Below, piece by piece: positions 13,650 through 29,649 of a DNA stretch of 64,000 nucleotides. A program made the translations under genes and the position numbers. The first letter of the stretch is position 1. The number at the start of each line of letters is the position of its first letter. A model generated the notes under the pieces. It was not told the DNA's origin and searched no databases. It saw nothing but the letters and a program-made list of their open reading frames with translations. Source of the stretch: Ailanthus altissimus (lineage: Eukaryota > Streptophyta > Magnoliopsida > Sapindales > Simaroubaceae); contig OX327703.1 of assembly GCA_946807835.1 (NCBI GenBank), positions 1,743,501 to 1,807,500 of the forward strand. Reading direction: 5' to 3'.

Positions 13650-13684
<35 letters not shown>

Positions 13685-14811
13685 ACAAAGTTGTTTCTTG
13701 TATTCTCTTGAGTCTCCGTTATGGCTGGTAGGTCATCCGACATCAAACATTCTCGCGCTGAGTAGTATGATGAATTGCAGACTTGAAATTCATGACTTTC
13801 AGGCAGAGTTGGTAAATTTCCCATCAGATTTTCCAAGCTGTGCTCACCAAGAAAATCAGAGAAACCCTGATTTGATGGTGCAAATATTTGTAACGAACTT
13901 TCTTCTGCCCCTTCCCCAAGAAAGTTGTTTCTCGTATTTTCTTGAGTCTTCGATATGGCTAGTAGATCATCTGACATCAAACATTCTTCAATCATCAAGA
14001 TCAAATCATCTGTCGTAGCTTGAGTCTCCGATATCAAATGTTCGTCCTTGCCAGGTTGTTGCTGTTGGCACAGCGGATACTCTTCAATCATCAAGCTCAA
14101 ATCATCATTCCTAGCTTGAGTCTCCGACATCAAATGTTCAACAGGTGGAACGGACTCTTTTGTTTTTGGCTGTCCAAGATCAGAGACACTCAGAGTCGAT
14201 GGCGGTAATAATTTAAATGAACCTTCTTCCGCCACTGCCGCTGCCCCCACCCCAACAAAGTTGTTTGCGGGAGTAGCTTCAATGGACATCACTTCCCAAT
14301 GCAAATTTGTACCATCAGAAACTCCACAGACAGCTTCTTCTTTTTCTTCACTGTTGTGGGAGACCGCCGCCTTCTTGTTCTTTATTTTACAAATCACGTA
14401 GTCAGAGGTATCTTCAGCGGCCAAGGTGAACTCATTCATGATCCAATCAGTTTTCTTTCCCTTAACCTTAAAAGTAAAAGTTTTCTTGAAACCTATTAGT
14501 GTCTTGTTGTCGCTGTCAAAAATCTTTTTTGCAGACGTCGAGCCGTGCCAAGTCCCGTTTCCAGCAACCCTAGAAATCCTGTTCTTGCTTGCTTTCTTCA
14601 AAGTGGTAAAACAATACCATATGTTTTCAGCTCTTTGCTCAAATATCTCCCATGGAGAACTTTTGCCATAAAGATCGTAATCAGGTATCGGATTCGGGGA
14701 AATTGGTTCTCCGCTAACCTTTTTCATTAGATAATCTTTCACCAATTCTTGGTCGATTGGCTTGAAACGGCAGCCTATCCCTAACCCTAAATCCTCCAAA
14801 TTAGCTTCCAT
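13435..14811 (-). CDS. NAC-domain transcription factor, poly-glycine variant
   Basis: NAC proteins are plant-specific transcription factors that bind DNA through a conserved N-terminal domain. The frame is open well upstream of 14811, but the first in-frame ATG is at 14809-14811 (peptide MEANLEDLGLG), giving 458 residues. Residues about 10-148 carry the NAC subdomains: CRFKPIDQELV (A), DYDLYGKSSPWEIF (B), ENIWYCF and GTWHGSTSAKKIF (C), IGFKKTFTF...DWIMNEF (D) and DYVICKI (E). The whole NAC domain is in one uninterrupted frame, whereas most NAC genes have an intron inside it. The C-terminal half is built from three diverged repeats beginning NNFVG/RNNFLG/RNNFVG and containing SQGFSDFLGEH and ESHEFQVCN. 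The third has eleven glycines encoded by 34 consecutive C bases on the plus strand (13651-13684). No membrane segment is obvious. It diverges from the plus-strand gene at 15404. Confidence 0.85.
13651..13684 (+). repeat. C34 homopolymer inside the NAC coding region
   Basis: Thirty-four consecutive C bases on the plus strand (G34 on the coding strand) give an 11-glycine run in the NAC protein. The length is not a multiple of three, so a change of one or two bases would shift the frame of the last ~70 codons. Confidence 0.97.
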
Positions 14812-14837
14812 TCTTTTTCTTTCACTTGGGTCCGTTC

Positions 14838-14973
14838 TGGTCTTGGAGTCAATATATTCTAGGCACGGGAAGAGGCAGAGTTTCCGGCAATTTAATTCTT
14901 CGACTGGTCTTGGAGTCCTGGTATTTCCAGGCACGGGAAGAGACAAGAGTTTCTGGCAATCTAATTCTTCGAC
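14838..14973 (-). repeat. Tandem ~67-bp duplication in the NAC 5' leader
   Basis: TGGTCTTGGAGTC starts at 14838 and again at 14905, and both units end in AATTCTTCGAC (14904 and 14973). The units differ by a few substitutions and a 2-base indel. They lie upstream of the first in-frame ATG, so they are probably 5' UTR. The coding-strand frame stays open through both units, so they may once have been translated. Confidence 0.85.
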
Positions 14974-15054
14974 GCTCTAACCTGACATATAAGAAAAATA
15001 TTTACTAAGAGTCGAGTCACTTCACACTTACAGTCAAAGTGAGAAGTAAAGAAG

Positions 15055-15062
15055 TATTTATA
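15055..15062 (-). promoter_or_regulatory. Probable TATA box of the NAC gene
   Basis: TATAAATA on the minus strand, about 245 nt upstream of the NAC start codon and above the duplicated leader. Position and sequence fit a plant core promoter; there is no other evidence. Confidence 0.4.
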
Positions 15063-15207
15063 ACTTTATGTGACAGCCCAATCCTAACATAAAAGGAAAT
15101 TACGGAGAAACCAGTTTTACAAAGAAAAATATTATGGCAACACACACAATACCACTCGCTAGCTAGCGCGTGCTTATCATCCTACTTTTCTCTTAATAAT
15201 TTTTTTC

Positions 15208-15215
15208 TATAAATA
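15208..15215 (+). promoter_or_regulatory. Probable TATA box of the plus-strand gene
   Basis: TATAAATA about 190 nt upstream of the ATG at 15404. Together with the minus-strand box at 15055 it makes a compact divergent promoter of about 590 bp between the two start codons. Confidence 0.4.
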
Positions 15216-15403
15216 TTTTTTTGGCGTCTCTCTTTATCTTTTACAAACGCAAGAGAAAATCCCTAAATTCCCTCACCCTTTTCATGAGTTTTCGACCGTT
15301 AATACCCTAACAAAGAAAATTGCTCAATTTTCCATCCGGGTTTCTGAATTATTCCTCCAAATTTTCGATATTTATTTATTTTTCATCTGGGTCCCTTCCG
15401 AAA

Positions 15404-18400
15404 ATGGGTAAAAACCAAGCCTACAAGGCCATGCAGAAAGCTCGGCTCGGCTCCTCCTCCGCTGCCCCTGAAGAGGTCGACGATGGCATGGTTTGTACCT
15501 TTTCATACTACTCTTTTAATCATTTATATTTGTAATTATTTTTTGTTTATTTATTATTTGTTTTCTTATTGTTGTCATTATATTTTTATTTATTTGAAAT
15601 GGTCTAGTTGCTTATTCTTAGTGCTTTCATTGAATTTGTGGTGTTAATGGGTATACTTTATTAGATGTTTTCCTATTATCTGAGTAATTTTAAATTGCTC
15701 TCACAGATTGAGATTTGGATTATCAATTAAATTAATACACTTGTTCAAGTTTGTTAAGGATATGTATGTATATCTTTTTGCTGATTAGTGGGAAAATAAA
15801 TTGCAAATTTTCTTATTTAAATGATTTTTTTTGGTTGATAATTTGTTGGATAATTTATTTGTGAGGAGTGAGCTTAACTGGGTTATGGGAATTAATATGT
15901 TTCATTGGCTTTAATGTTGTTATGATATTGACTGTTTTAGCAATCTTACATAATAATGTTTTTAGTTTTTTGATGTTGAAGGCAACTTTTGAGCTTTGTT
16001 ATTTAATTTCTTTTTTTTTTTTTTTGACACAGAGCTATGTTTTTAAAATTGATTAAGAAAACAACCGCTTGACAATGTGCTTATTACATAAGCTAAAATG
16101 TTAGATAGTATAGGCTGGATATTGAACAAATATAGATCTATATTCAGCTTCTCACAGTTGATGTGGACATGGGTATTTTCTTGACAAGTTTTTGCCAGTT
16201 TAGTTGTTAAGTTTTTTACAAGAGAAGCGACATTCACACTTACCATAAATATCATTTTTTTTAGTATTATTGGATGCTTAGTGGGGATTACTTTTGTCAA
16301 GTATGAATATCTTGTGATTCTTTGGTGCCGAAAGTTGCTAATTATGGTTGACTCTTTTATTTCCTTAGTTTGGGGGATCTTAGGCAAGATTTGTGTTTCT
16401 TCCCATTAGACAAATTGATTACACTTTAAATAATGTGGTAATTTTATCGCCAATGATTATTTTTCTGGAATTTTTCTGATGAGGCCATCGCAGGTGGATG
16501 GCTCTTTTCATTCGCCAGAGTGGCATGCTGCTCGATTGGCAAGCCTTAAAACTTCTCACACAGTTACATGGGAAGAGTTTAAAAAGAAGCAAAAGGTAAG
16601 CTATGTATTACCATAGGTGTTTATTTGTTTAATATGACCTTGTTGCAGGCACAAACTTTCTACTATATATTTAGTGATATCAATATGTGTAAAATGTAAT
16701 AAGATAATCATTTGACTGTCCTATGTAAACATGTCTATATGCATGAATGTTGAAATTATAAAGAAAGTATCTGTGAGAAGTGTACAATAACAATATAATG
16801 TTATTTCATCATTGTATGCTAGGATTCCCGTGGCTTTTTCATCAAATGAAACATTTCTTGTAATTGCCTTGAAGTAATGAATACCCAAGGCAATAAATGA
16901 TTATAATATCTCGTGTTACTTTGAATTTTGTGCGACATACAAAAGCTTATTTAATCTTTGGTGATCCAATTCTACTTTTAGATAGGTAGAGTACTAGCAA
17001 ATTGTGCTACTGTTGGTCCATGATTCAACTGAGCTTGAAGCTAATGATCTTAGTTTTATTCAAAATTTGTCACCATACAAATAAAAAAATGAAATCAAAA
17101 GCTCAGCAATGTTTTAATGCTGCCAGATAAATTGTTCAGGCCAATTTCTTTGGCAAATTATTAATTTTACTTAATTCATAACTTGAATGAAACTGCCCTG
17201 TGTACTTTTCTGTTCAGATAACAATGTGTACTGTCAGTGTTATCTTAATGTATGAATTCTGGATATGCACTAAGATACTTGTGTTTTTATGTGTCATTTT
17301 TCTATGCTCCATTAAGAAAATACACAGTCTCTTATATATTCCCTTGATTTACTAGGAAGATGAAAAGAAAAAGGGTGAACTGGAAGCAGATACTGATAGA
17401 ATGATGCAAGAGTACAGAGCTCAATTAGATGCTGAAAGGGCACGCAAGCTGTCCCAGGGAAGGAACCACTCTAGTAGTAAGTCTGGTCGGGAAAAAGGTA
17501 TGTGTAAAAGACCTTGAAACAAGAACATTTGATCCCATTATATTATGATCATGGGTATTTTTTTCTCGACCTCTAATGGCAAGATGTGTTCTTGTAGACA
17601 GGAAGGATAAAGATGTAAAGAAACGCAGCAGCAAAAAGAGAAAGGTGTGGACCATTTCATATTACACTTGCATGTAGATTACAGTTTCTTGTGCATTTGG
17701 TTATGTAGATTGCATATGTGACTTGAAGACTTATAATTATTTAGACTTTAGACACTAATTTTGTTTTCATTTTTTAATCCATGACTAAAGACATCCTTTA
17801 TCTTCTTGCTTCCAATGATTTTTTATTTTTTTTAAAACTAGAAATACATTTAATCACATGTTACTCGATTAGAATGGCTTATTTTTTTTCTTTTTTATTT
17901 TAAGCTATTAAATTATGTACATTATTTATCTGTTGACACTGTCAGAAATATGAAATTAAGATGTCTTTTATAGTCAGTTGGGCTGTTAGTCTATTTCAAA
18001 CATTCATATTTTGATTACCAACATTCTCATTTCGCATGTTGGGCAATTTGTACTTTAGATTACATTCTCATTTCTCATTTCTCATATTTGGTTTGGAAAC
18101 ATTATGAATCTGAATGTTTTTTGTGGTTGAAATACACCCTCCAAAATTCACTTTTATGCTGACAATAAATCGTGCACGCAGAAATGGTCACTCTAGCTCC
18201 AACCACAAAAATACTAAGAGCACTCTATTTGGCCTTAGTTTTATTTTTTCGGATAAATCCATATCTGTCCATTTTAAATACTTGTGATATAAATTCCAAC
18301 AACAAGAATCTCCCTGAAAGCTTATTTTCTTATCGTTTTTCATTAAAAGGAATGAATAGTGGGGACCCATGCTTGAAGAACTGCTTTTTTGTCCATACAG

Positions 18401-19274
18401 TTTGTAATAGCTTTCTTCTGTCGAGGTCAGCAAATGACATGGCTTGGATATGTTTATGAACTTATGGAAACTCAAATGCTATTTTGATTGATATGAGGTG
18501 CCCAAAAAAAAAAAAAAAACAGAATTACTCTGGTTAGGAAGGAAGCAGTATGCCTTTTCAGTAATGATTTGAAAAGATGATTTGCTACTGCATTAAAGGC
18601 ACTGTTAGAGACTGGATGGAGTTCTATTTCTTGATATGTTGGTGCATAAAATGGTTTTCACATTGCCTCTCTGAGTTGGGTCTTAATAAATGATTCCTAG
18701 TATGTAAATTTCATTGGCTTTGGTAGCTTGCCATCAGAGTATGTTATTGGTTTCTTTTCTTGATGGTTGTCTTTTCTTTCCAGGGAAACTACTGACATAA
18801 ATTCAGTTATCTTAGTTTTTAACCCTCTTGGTTTAGGCATGCAAAGCAATTTTATTTCACTTTTTAGCTTTATTTTGTATACAACTTCAAAGTTGTGAAA
18901 TTTGCATGGCATCAGTGAGTTTAGAGCTTCCTCAAGATCACTTGCTCAAGAGCCATCTTTTTAATCATGATAAAAGCCTCTTGTTTTGGTCCTAACTACC
19001 TGAGTTCTGAGAATATTACTTTGCTTGTCTACATAAAAATGTACCCTGACAGCATTCAAAACGGAGATCATCCAATTCAAGCTCCTTGAGTTCATCATCA
19101 GATTCTTCAAGCAGTGATGATGAAGAGAGAGAATCAAGAAAGTCAAAGTCCAGGTCCAAGAGATTGAAGAAAGAAAAGAAGCACAAATCAAGAAGCAAGC
19201 ATTCCAGCAGTGAAGATGAAGCAGGGGGTAGTCCTGTGCCACTTTCAAGATTCTTTGGGAGCGTGAAGAGTTGA
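15404..19274 (+). CDS. Small basic Ser/Lys-rich conserved protein, five exons
   Basis: Five exons, 15404-15490, 16494-16595, 17356-17497, 17598-17644 and 19053-19274, join with GT-AG borders and correct phase into a 199-residue protein. Exon 1 encodes MGKNQAYKAMQKARLGSSS. Exon 2 has a conserved-looking segment with SFHSPEWHAARLASL and VTWEEFKKKQK. Exon 3 is a charged, probably helical stretch (LEADTDRMMQEYRAQLDAE). Exons 4 and 5 are a low-complexity tail of Lys/Arg blocks (VKKRSSKKRK) and Ser runs with acidic patches (SSDSSSSDDEERE), ending in LSRFFGSVKS. The many basic clusters look like nuclear localisation signals, and the RS/KS tail resembles those of splicing-associated nuclear proteins. 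This is inference from composition only. I do not recognise the family by name. The exon 2-3 core, not the tail, is the part to use in a search. The 3' UTR probably runs to about 19500. Confidence 0.85.
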
Positions 19275-20427
19275 CAGCATCATTGTTGAAGATATTGTTG
19301 TGTGCTTAAAACAGACTTCCTACAATTGGAGATGAGCCAGTATTGTCCTTAATTGCCTATTGTTCCTTAATTGAAACCGATGAGCTTGTTATGATATCCA
19401 TTTGGCCTTTATCTTTTCCAAATTTAAATATAAATTCTGTTTTCTTCTTTCTTAGCCATTGAGTTGGAATTTTATTTGTAATCCAAATACTGAACTGTAT
19501 CATATGAATTTCTGAACCATGTTATGGAAAATTCTTTTGAGCTAAGAAATAGTTACCAGAACTCCCTTTCTTACCCTTTATACTAATGTCAGTTTCCATT
19601 ATTCATCATCTTTTCCTAATCTTTTCGGTTGATAAAAATGTTGAAACTTTAATGGATCATTCAAACATGGCTTGGTCAATATTTGGGTACAAGAAATGGG
19701 TCCCTCCACTTTGTAAAGCTTGTTCTCAAGATTCAGAATACTGATATCTCAGCTGAGCCATATGCTCCTACTCGTACCATTTGGCCAGCAAAAAAGTAAG
19801 CTGGAAAAACAAATTTAAGAAATGTTTCCAAAGAAATTGGTTTAGATAATATATTTTTTCAAAAGTGGACATCATGGGTGAAAAATTTATCAAATAAGCT
19901 CCAAAATCTGCAGGAATTAATTTAAGATTGAATTTGTCGTGCAGTGTAAAAACCTTGACTCATTTTATGACCTAATCTATGATCGATAAAGAGAGAAAAA
20001 TACCCGATATTTCAAGTGGTCTATATAGTGTTAACAAAAATTGTAGGAGAATCATGATCTTACCTCGAGCAATATTACACTTTATATACCTCAAGTGATG
20101 TTACATTTATTTAAAACTGCCAGGTGGCTATGCAAACATTGTTGATATCTGAGATAGTATAAAACAGTGGTACCGACACAGATGAGAGTTGATCAGAAAC
20201 CTGACTGAATTCATTAGAACAACAGAAAGCAAAGACAGCTAATACAAACACGATTACAAATATTATGGTCCCTGAATTCTGCCAACCATAATCAGTATGT
20301 TTCATCACAATAGCCATCCATCCTTTGTGGATGGAACCTATTTACATGAAGAACTCAATTCATCAGAACATAAAACAGAGAAACAACACTGATCAAAGGC
20401 ACAATAAATAATCAGGAATTCAAGTTA
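19275..20427. other. Convergent 3' region between two genes
   Basis: No further gene is seen. This holds the 3' UTR of the plus-strand Ser/Lys-rich gene and of the minus-strand MAP kinase gene. A polyadenylation-like AATAAA lies on neither strand at a decisive position that I can defend. Confidence 0.4.
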
Positions 20428-25053
<4,626 letters not shown>

Positions 25054-25153
25054 TTTTTCCTTTCCTGCTTCTGCTTTGCCTTTTGGGCCTCTGCTAGTTT
25101 TGCCTTTTGTGATCGTATTTGTGCTCGGCTCAACGTTGTTGTCGTGTTAAAAA

Positions 25154-27756
25154 GGTTGTGTAAAATGTAAATGGATTTGAATTTTTGTTTTTTTTGGTCA
25201 ACGGATCTATTTTCTGTTGTTTTTTTTTTCTTTTTGTTTCTTATTTTTTATTTTTTATTTTTCAATTTTGTTTTTTGTTTTTATTTTTTGTTTTTTAATT
25301 TCTGTTTGTTATTTAGAATAGAAAAGGAAATTATTTTTTACAAATTTTGGGTTACAACTTTAAATTTACTAATTTAAAATTACTTTTTTTATATTTATTA
25401 AATATATATGGAATTGATATTAAATTTTGAAAAATTATTTATTAATATTTTTATTTTATAATGAATAAAACTACTACATAATATTGTCTTTTATTAAAAA
25501 AATATTATTAAATTAAATAAATATATGCAAATTATTAGTATATGGTAGGCGAAGTTGCTTAATAAGTTATTTTTATAGAATGTATAACCTATAATATAAC
25601 AATCTCAAAATAATAGGAATATTAGGCTTATGATTAAATTATATTATCAAATTAAATATTTAGTTAATCTAATAATTAGTAGGGGGACTTCATCGGATAA
25701 AATCTGACAAATTTGAGTAATAATATATCTAATTTACCATTAAGTAGATGTTGATTTTTCAATCTAATTATATTGATAAATTATAATTATAATTATATAA
25801 TATTTTTATCGGTCCCGATTTGAACCAATGTGTCAAATTAAAAATTTGATAAATTTAAAAATAATAGATTATAGAAAATGTTTTGTAATTTTATACAAAA
25901 TTCACTTATTATATAAATTAATATACAATTAAAGTCATATGGTATGTGTACATTGAATAGAATAATATAGTATATTAAATAATATAATTTTTTTTTAAAA
26001 AAAGGTCATTTCATAAATTTCACTTGTTTAGACAAAATATTTGAAATATAATTAGTTTGTAAAATGAAATATTTAATTTACTTAATTATAATAAAAAATA
26101 TTAGAGGAATTTTATAAATTAATAATTTATTAATTAATCGATTAATTAAACAACTAAGTAATATTCGTTTAATTAATATATTTTTCTTGATCCAAAGTAT
26201 ACTAATTTATCAAACTTCTTATCTGAAAATATTCAAAATACTTAGGGGTCCAAATGTAAATTTTTTGTTGTTACAAATTTACATTCAATCTCATATTTGA
26301 TATGTAATTAATGAGTAGAGAGTAAGTTTGAACATATTTAGATCAATATTTAACATGTTTGATTCAATGATTATTCTTCAATTATGCTATTAATTACAGT
26401 CACTTATCTTCAAAATCTGAAGTTCAATTTAATATTTTAATACACATTAAAATTGTTTTTCAAAATATTAGCAGCAATGAAACACTTACCAGAAAAATTT
26501 ACAATATAATCAGCAAATATTGTTACAAAAGAATCAAAAACTGTAACAATACAATGATATTTAGAATCAAAACCACTGATTTTATATTATATATTTTTAA
26601 TTATGTTGTTAAATGGCTAAAATGTTTGTGGTATTTCTCAAGTTACAAGAAAAATTTTAATTTATTAAATTTATGAATACTGTTTCTTTTTTTTAATGGT
26701 ATCTAAAAATTTATGTGTCGAATAATTATTAGATAATAAAATAAGTATAATAAATAATTTTAAAATTTTTATTATTTTAAATAACCGCTTAAGATCTTAA
26801 TTTAGAATATAAAATTTTGAGATATTATTTAAAAAATATATCATTACTCTAAATTTATATTAAAAACTTGAGAAGTAAATTGAAAAAAGTTTGATTGGAA
26901 AGAAATTTAGAAAAAAAAATATTATTGAAATAATTGCTAATAATGATGATGAAATAAGCAAAAGGAAGATGATTGATTCAGCCATTAATGGCAAAAGAAA
27001 TGGTCCAAGTCTACATTAAAGAATCTGATGTGTTTAGCTGTCCAAAATCAAAGAATAAGACCCCAGCAATTATTATTTCAAAAAAAAGAAAGAACCCAAC
27101 AATTATTATACTGATTAAACTCTTTTGATATTTGCTTAATTGATTGTGAATGTATAAAGTATTTACAATCGCTTGAATTTGAATAAAAATAAAAAATAAA
27201 AAATAATTTTTTATAGGTTAGAAATTTTTTACCACCATTTAAACATTTTAAAAATATATATATATTCAAGATATGAATAATTAATACCATTCTAATAAAT
27301 TAAAATTGAACTACTAAGCCAGAATCTAAGTCTTGAAAGACAGAAATTTCACATAATAAAATTTTTGATTTTGAGAAATATTTAGAGCAAAATGATCGTG
27401 ATTAGCACATACAGACACAATGACACAAATTACAAAAGCTGAAGGATTTTTATTTTTCTTATTTTTAATTTTGTTTGGCTTCTGCTGCATCATGAGCAGC
27501 TTCGGAAGTCAAAAGCACTTAAAATGGCTATATACAAGTCATATTTGCACCCAATTGGTTATTAATATTTAATTTTTTTTAAAAATAATGTATTAAATAA
27601 TAAAATAAATTTAAAATTTATATAATAGTACTGTTCAATAATTATTTATGTGACCTAATAATTAATGCTAATATTTTAATTATTTAGTCGTTGGGCAAAA
27701 TTTCTTTAATTATCTAGGAGGTTTCTTGTTAATTTAATTTAATTTTATTTGATGAT
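25154..27756. other. Gene-free, extremely AT-rich sequence upstream of MPK6
   Basis: Just upstream of MPK6 is a T-rich run on the plus strand (25180-25300), that is, an A-rich leader or promoter stretch on the gene strand. The rest is low-complexity AT with no supported gene or recognisable element. Confidence 0.5.
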
Positions 27757-27963
27757 GGTAAAAGAAACTGCGGCTCTCAGGCTCCACCGAGCCCACAACA
27801 TTTCAGAATGTAGTAACTACCATTTGAGGCTGGAAAAATAATTGTCTATTATGGCCAGAATGCTGGTAAAAGAAACTGCAGTTCTCGAGCTCCGTCGAGC
27901 CGCACTTGTCCCACAACATTTCAGAACGTAGCAAGTACCATTGGAGGCTAGGGAAAAAAAAAC
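27757..27963. repeat. Tandem duplication, ~108 bp
   Basis: GGTAAAAGAAACTG starts at 27757 and 27865. Both units continue with a GC-richer CTCCRYCGAGCC stretch, CCCACAACATTTCAGAA, GTACCATT-GAGGCT and an A-rich end. The second unit is slightly longer. Unit identity is fairly high with scattered changes. Confidence 0.75.
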
Positions 27964-28156
27964 AATTCTATTATGGGCAAAATGCCATTCTCCAGATCCC
28001 TGAAAATGATTTGATAATATTTTCAACAAACAATTCAAAGTTTTATTTTATATACAGAGTGACATCAATATGTGTTTTCAACAATCATGCAAGTTACAGA
28101 ACATGGGCACATCTTAGGCAGTAGACATCAGAATCAGAGTGCTTATCACCATGAGA

Positions 28157-28360
28157 CTACCATGTAAATGCTGCTGGTAAGACATATGATGGATATGCAT
28201 CATATTCGGATGCAAGAGCTTGTACAGCAGTTAAATCAGCAACTTTTCCAAAATACCAAGTCAAAGTTCAGTTGTAAGGATCCCTCTGGTAATAAATGTT
28301 GACTCGATTCCAGCTGCATTTGGACCCTTAATATCCTGGTGAGGAGAGTCAGTCACCCAT
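28157..28360 (-). pseudogene. HAD-IIA hydrolase pseudogene, last-exon fragment
   Basis: On the minus strand this reads VTDSPHQDIKGPNAAGIES, then TFITRGI, and after a frame change FGKVADLTAVQALAS and YDAYPSYVLPAAFTW before a TAG. The GDS..HDIKGANAAGI block is the conserved last motif of the HAD-superfamily subclass IIA hydrolases of plants, here with G to T at the first position. An upstream in-frame stop (GTG TAG just before PWVTDS) and the frame change show it is dead. The other parts of such a gene lie at 47900-48010 and 48915-49141 on the same strand. Confidence 0.65.
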
Positions 28361-28994
28361 GGCTACACCTTGTCAATAAATGTTAACATTGTTATTATGT
28401 AGTTATAAAAAGATTGCAGTATCCAATGCATTGCATACCAAAAATCACACAAAACCTTAACAAATATCTCCTCAAATGTTCAGTTTATGGCCAAATACAG
28501 AATTTTGGCCTCGCCGACAAAGAACACTTCGGTTTTGCCCAAGAGAATTAGATTAAAGCCTCAGAGCATTGCCAAAGTGAGAAAGACAGAAAGTACTTGA
28601 TAAATCCATGCTTAATATTAAGAGCATTTCTAAATGAGATCTCCTCATTGGTCATTTCTGTCACTGAGTATTTCAAAATGAAGAAATCAATTATAGGAAA
28701 AAGAAAAAGGAAAATTGATGAGAAAATAACTGATATCAAATTAGTTAGATACCTCAAAAGAGATATACCATCCTGCAAAACCATGGCATGCATCATCTCT
28801 CCTGAAATTCCAAATATAATCCAGAAAATATTTGAGATTATTTTACCATCATGAACAACAAGATCAAAGAAAATCACATTCAGTATTTATTTCAACAAGA
28901 AAATGTCTTCCAGAAGCAGAAATGTTTGTTGAAACCAATAATCATAAATGACTGCAATTACAAGTGAAAATTATAATGAAAAAGATAGGAAGAT
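28361..28994. repeat. Duplicated segment related to 49180-49900
   Basis: ATAAATGTTAACATTGT, GTAGTTATAAAA, ATCTCCTCAAA, AAAGTGAGAAAGA, CATGCTTAATATTAA and AGAAGCAGAAATG occur in the same order in both segments, and partly again near 48300. These were probably introns or flanks of the HAD-hydrolase/TNL-tail unit. The copy is cut at 28994 by copia element A. Confidence 0.65.
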
Positions 28995-29618
28995 TGCGAG
29001 AATATTGATTAAAAATTATTGAAAAATAATTTGGAGAGTAAGTCAAATGCGTAGGGTACGTGAGAATTGAAGACAAACGCGAAATGAGGCGAAAGACACA
29101 AGGGGTGGTGCCCGGGTGTGGGCCCTACAGGGCCTAGAACAGAACCTGAGTGTTGCGGCGCCCAGCGCGAGGAAGACTTTCTCGTTTTGAATCAACTTGT
29201 TTTGTCTTCCACTTACTTTAGGACTCCCTAACACGACTCCTACACATTTAAGGTAAACTTTGGATGTCCTAAAACCTATATAAAGACTCTCTATTAGCTT
29301 GTAAACACATCTTAGTGATCCTTGAAGAAATCTTTGTGATTTAAATATACTTTGTGATTCTTAGTGAAAAAAAATCCCTAAGTTGCAAGAGAGAGTGTTT
29401 TTTTGTGAGTCTTTCTTGTAAAATGTATACTTTTTGAGTGCCTTGTGATTTAATAATAAGAGTGAGTGACCTTGATCGGTCGTGGACGTAGGCAAATTGT
29501 GAACCACGTAAATTTCTACGTGTTCTTCTTCTACTTCTCTCTCTTTAGTTCTTTAATTACTTGTTCTGCACTATATTGTTTGGGTTATATTGCTTGTTTA
29601 TGTGCTTCCACTTTAACA
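28995..29618 (+). repeat. Left LTR of copia A
   Basis: Starts TGCGAGAATATTG, has TATATAAAG at 29277, and ends CTTTAACA. It contains the motif CGTGGACGTAGGCAAATT, common in plant LTRs. It lacks an extra ~45-bp GC-rich stretch that the right LTR carries at about 35140-35230. Confidence 0.85.
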
Positions 29619-29649
29619 AACTGGCATTAGAGCTTGGTTCGAAACAAAC

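Noticed and set aside
13437..14018. Plus-strand open frame of 193 aa with a proline run
   Set aside because: Antisense to the NAC gene. The proline run is the complement of the glycine run. Coding evidence (NAC motifs) is on the minus strand.
18172..18475. Overlapping open frames on both strands of intron 4
   Set aside because: They lie within the large intron of the Ser/Lys-rich gene and have no splice or motif support.
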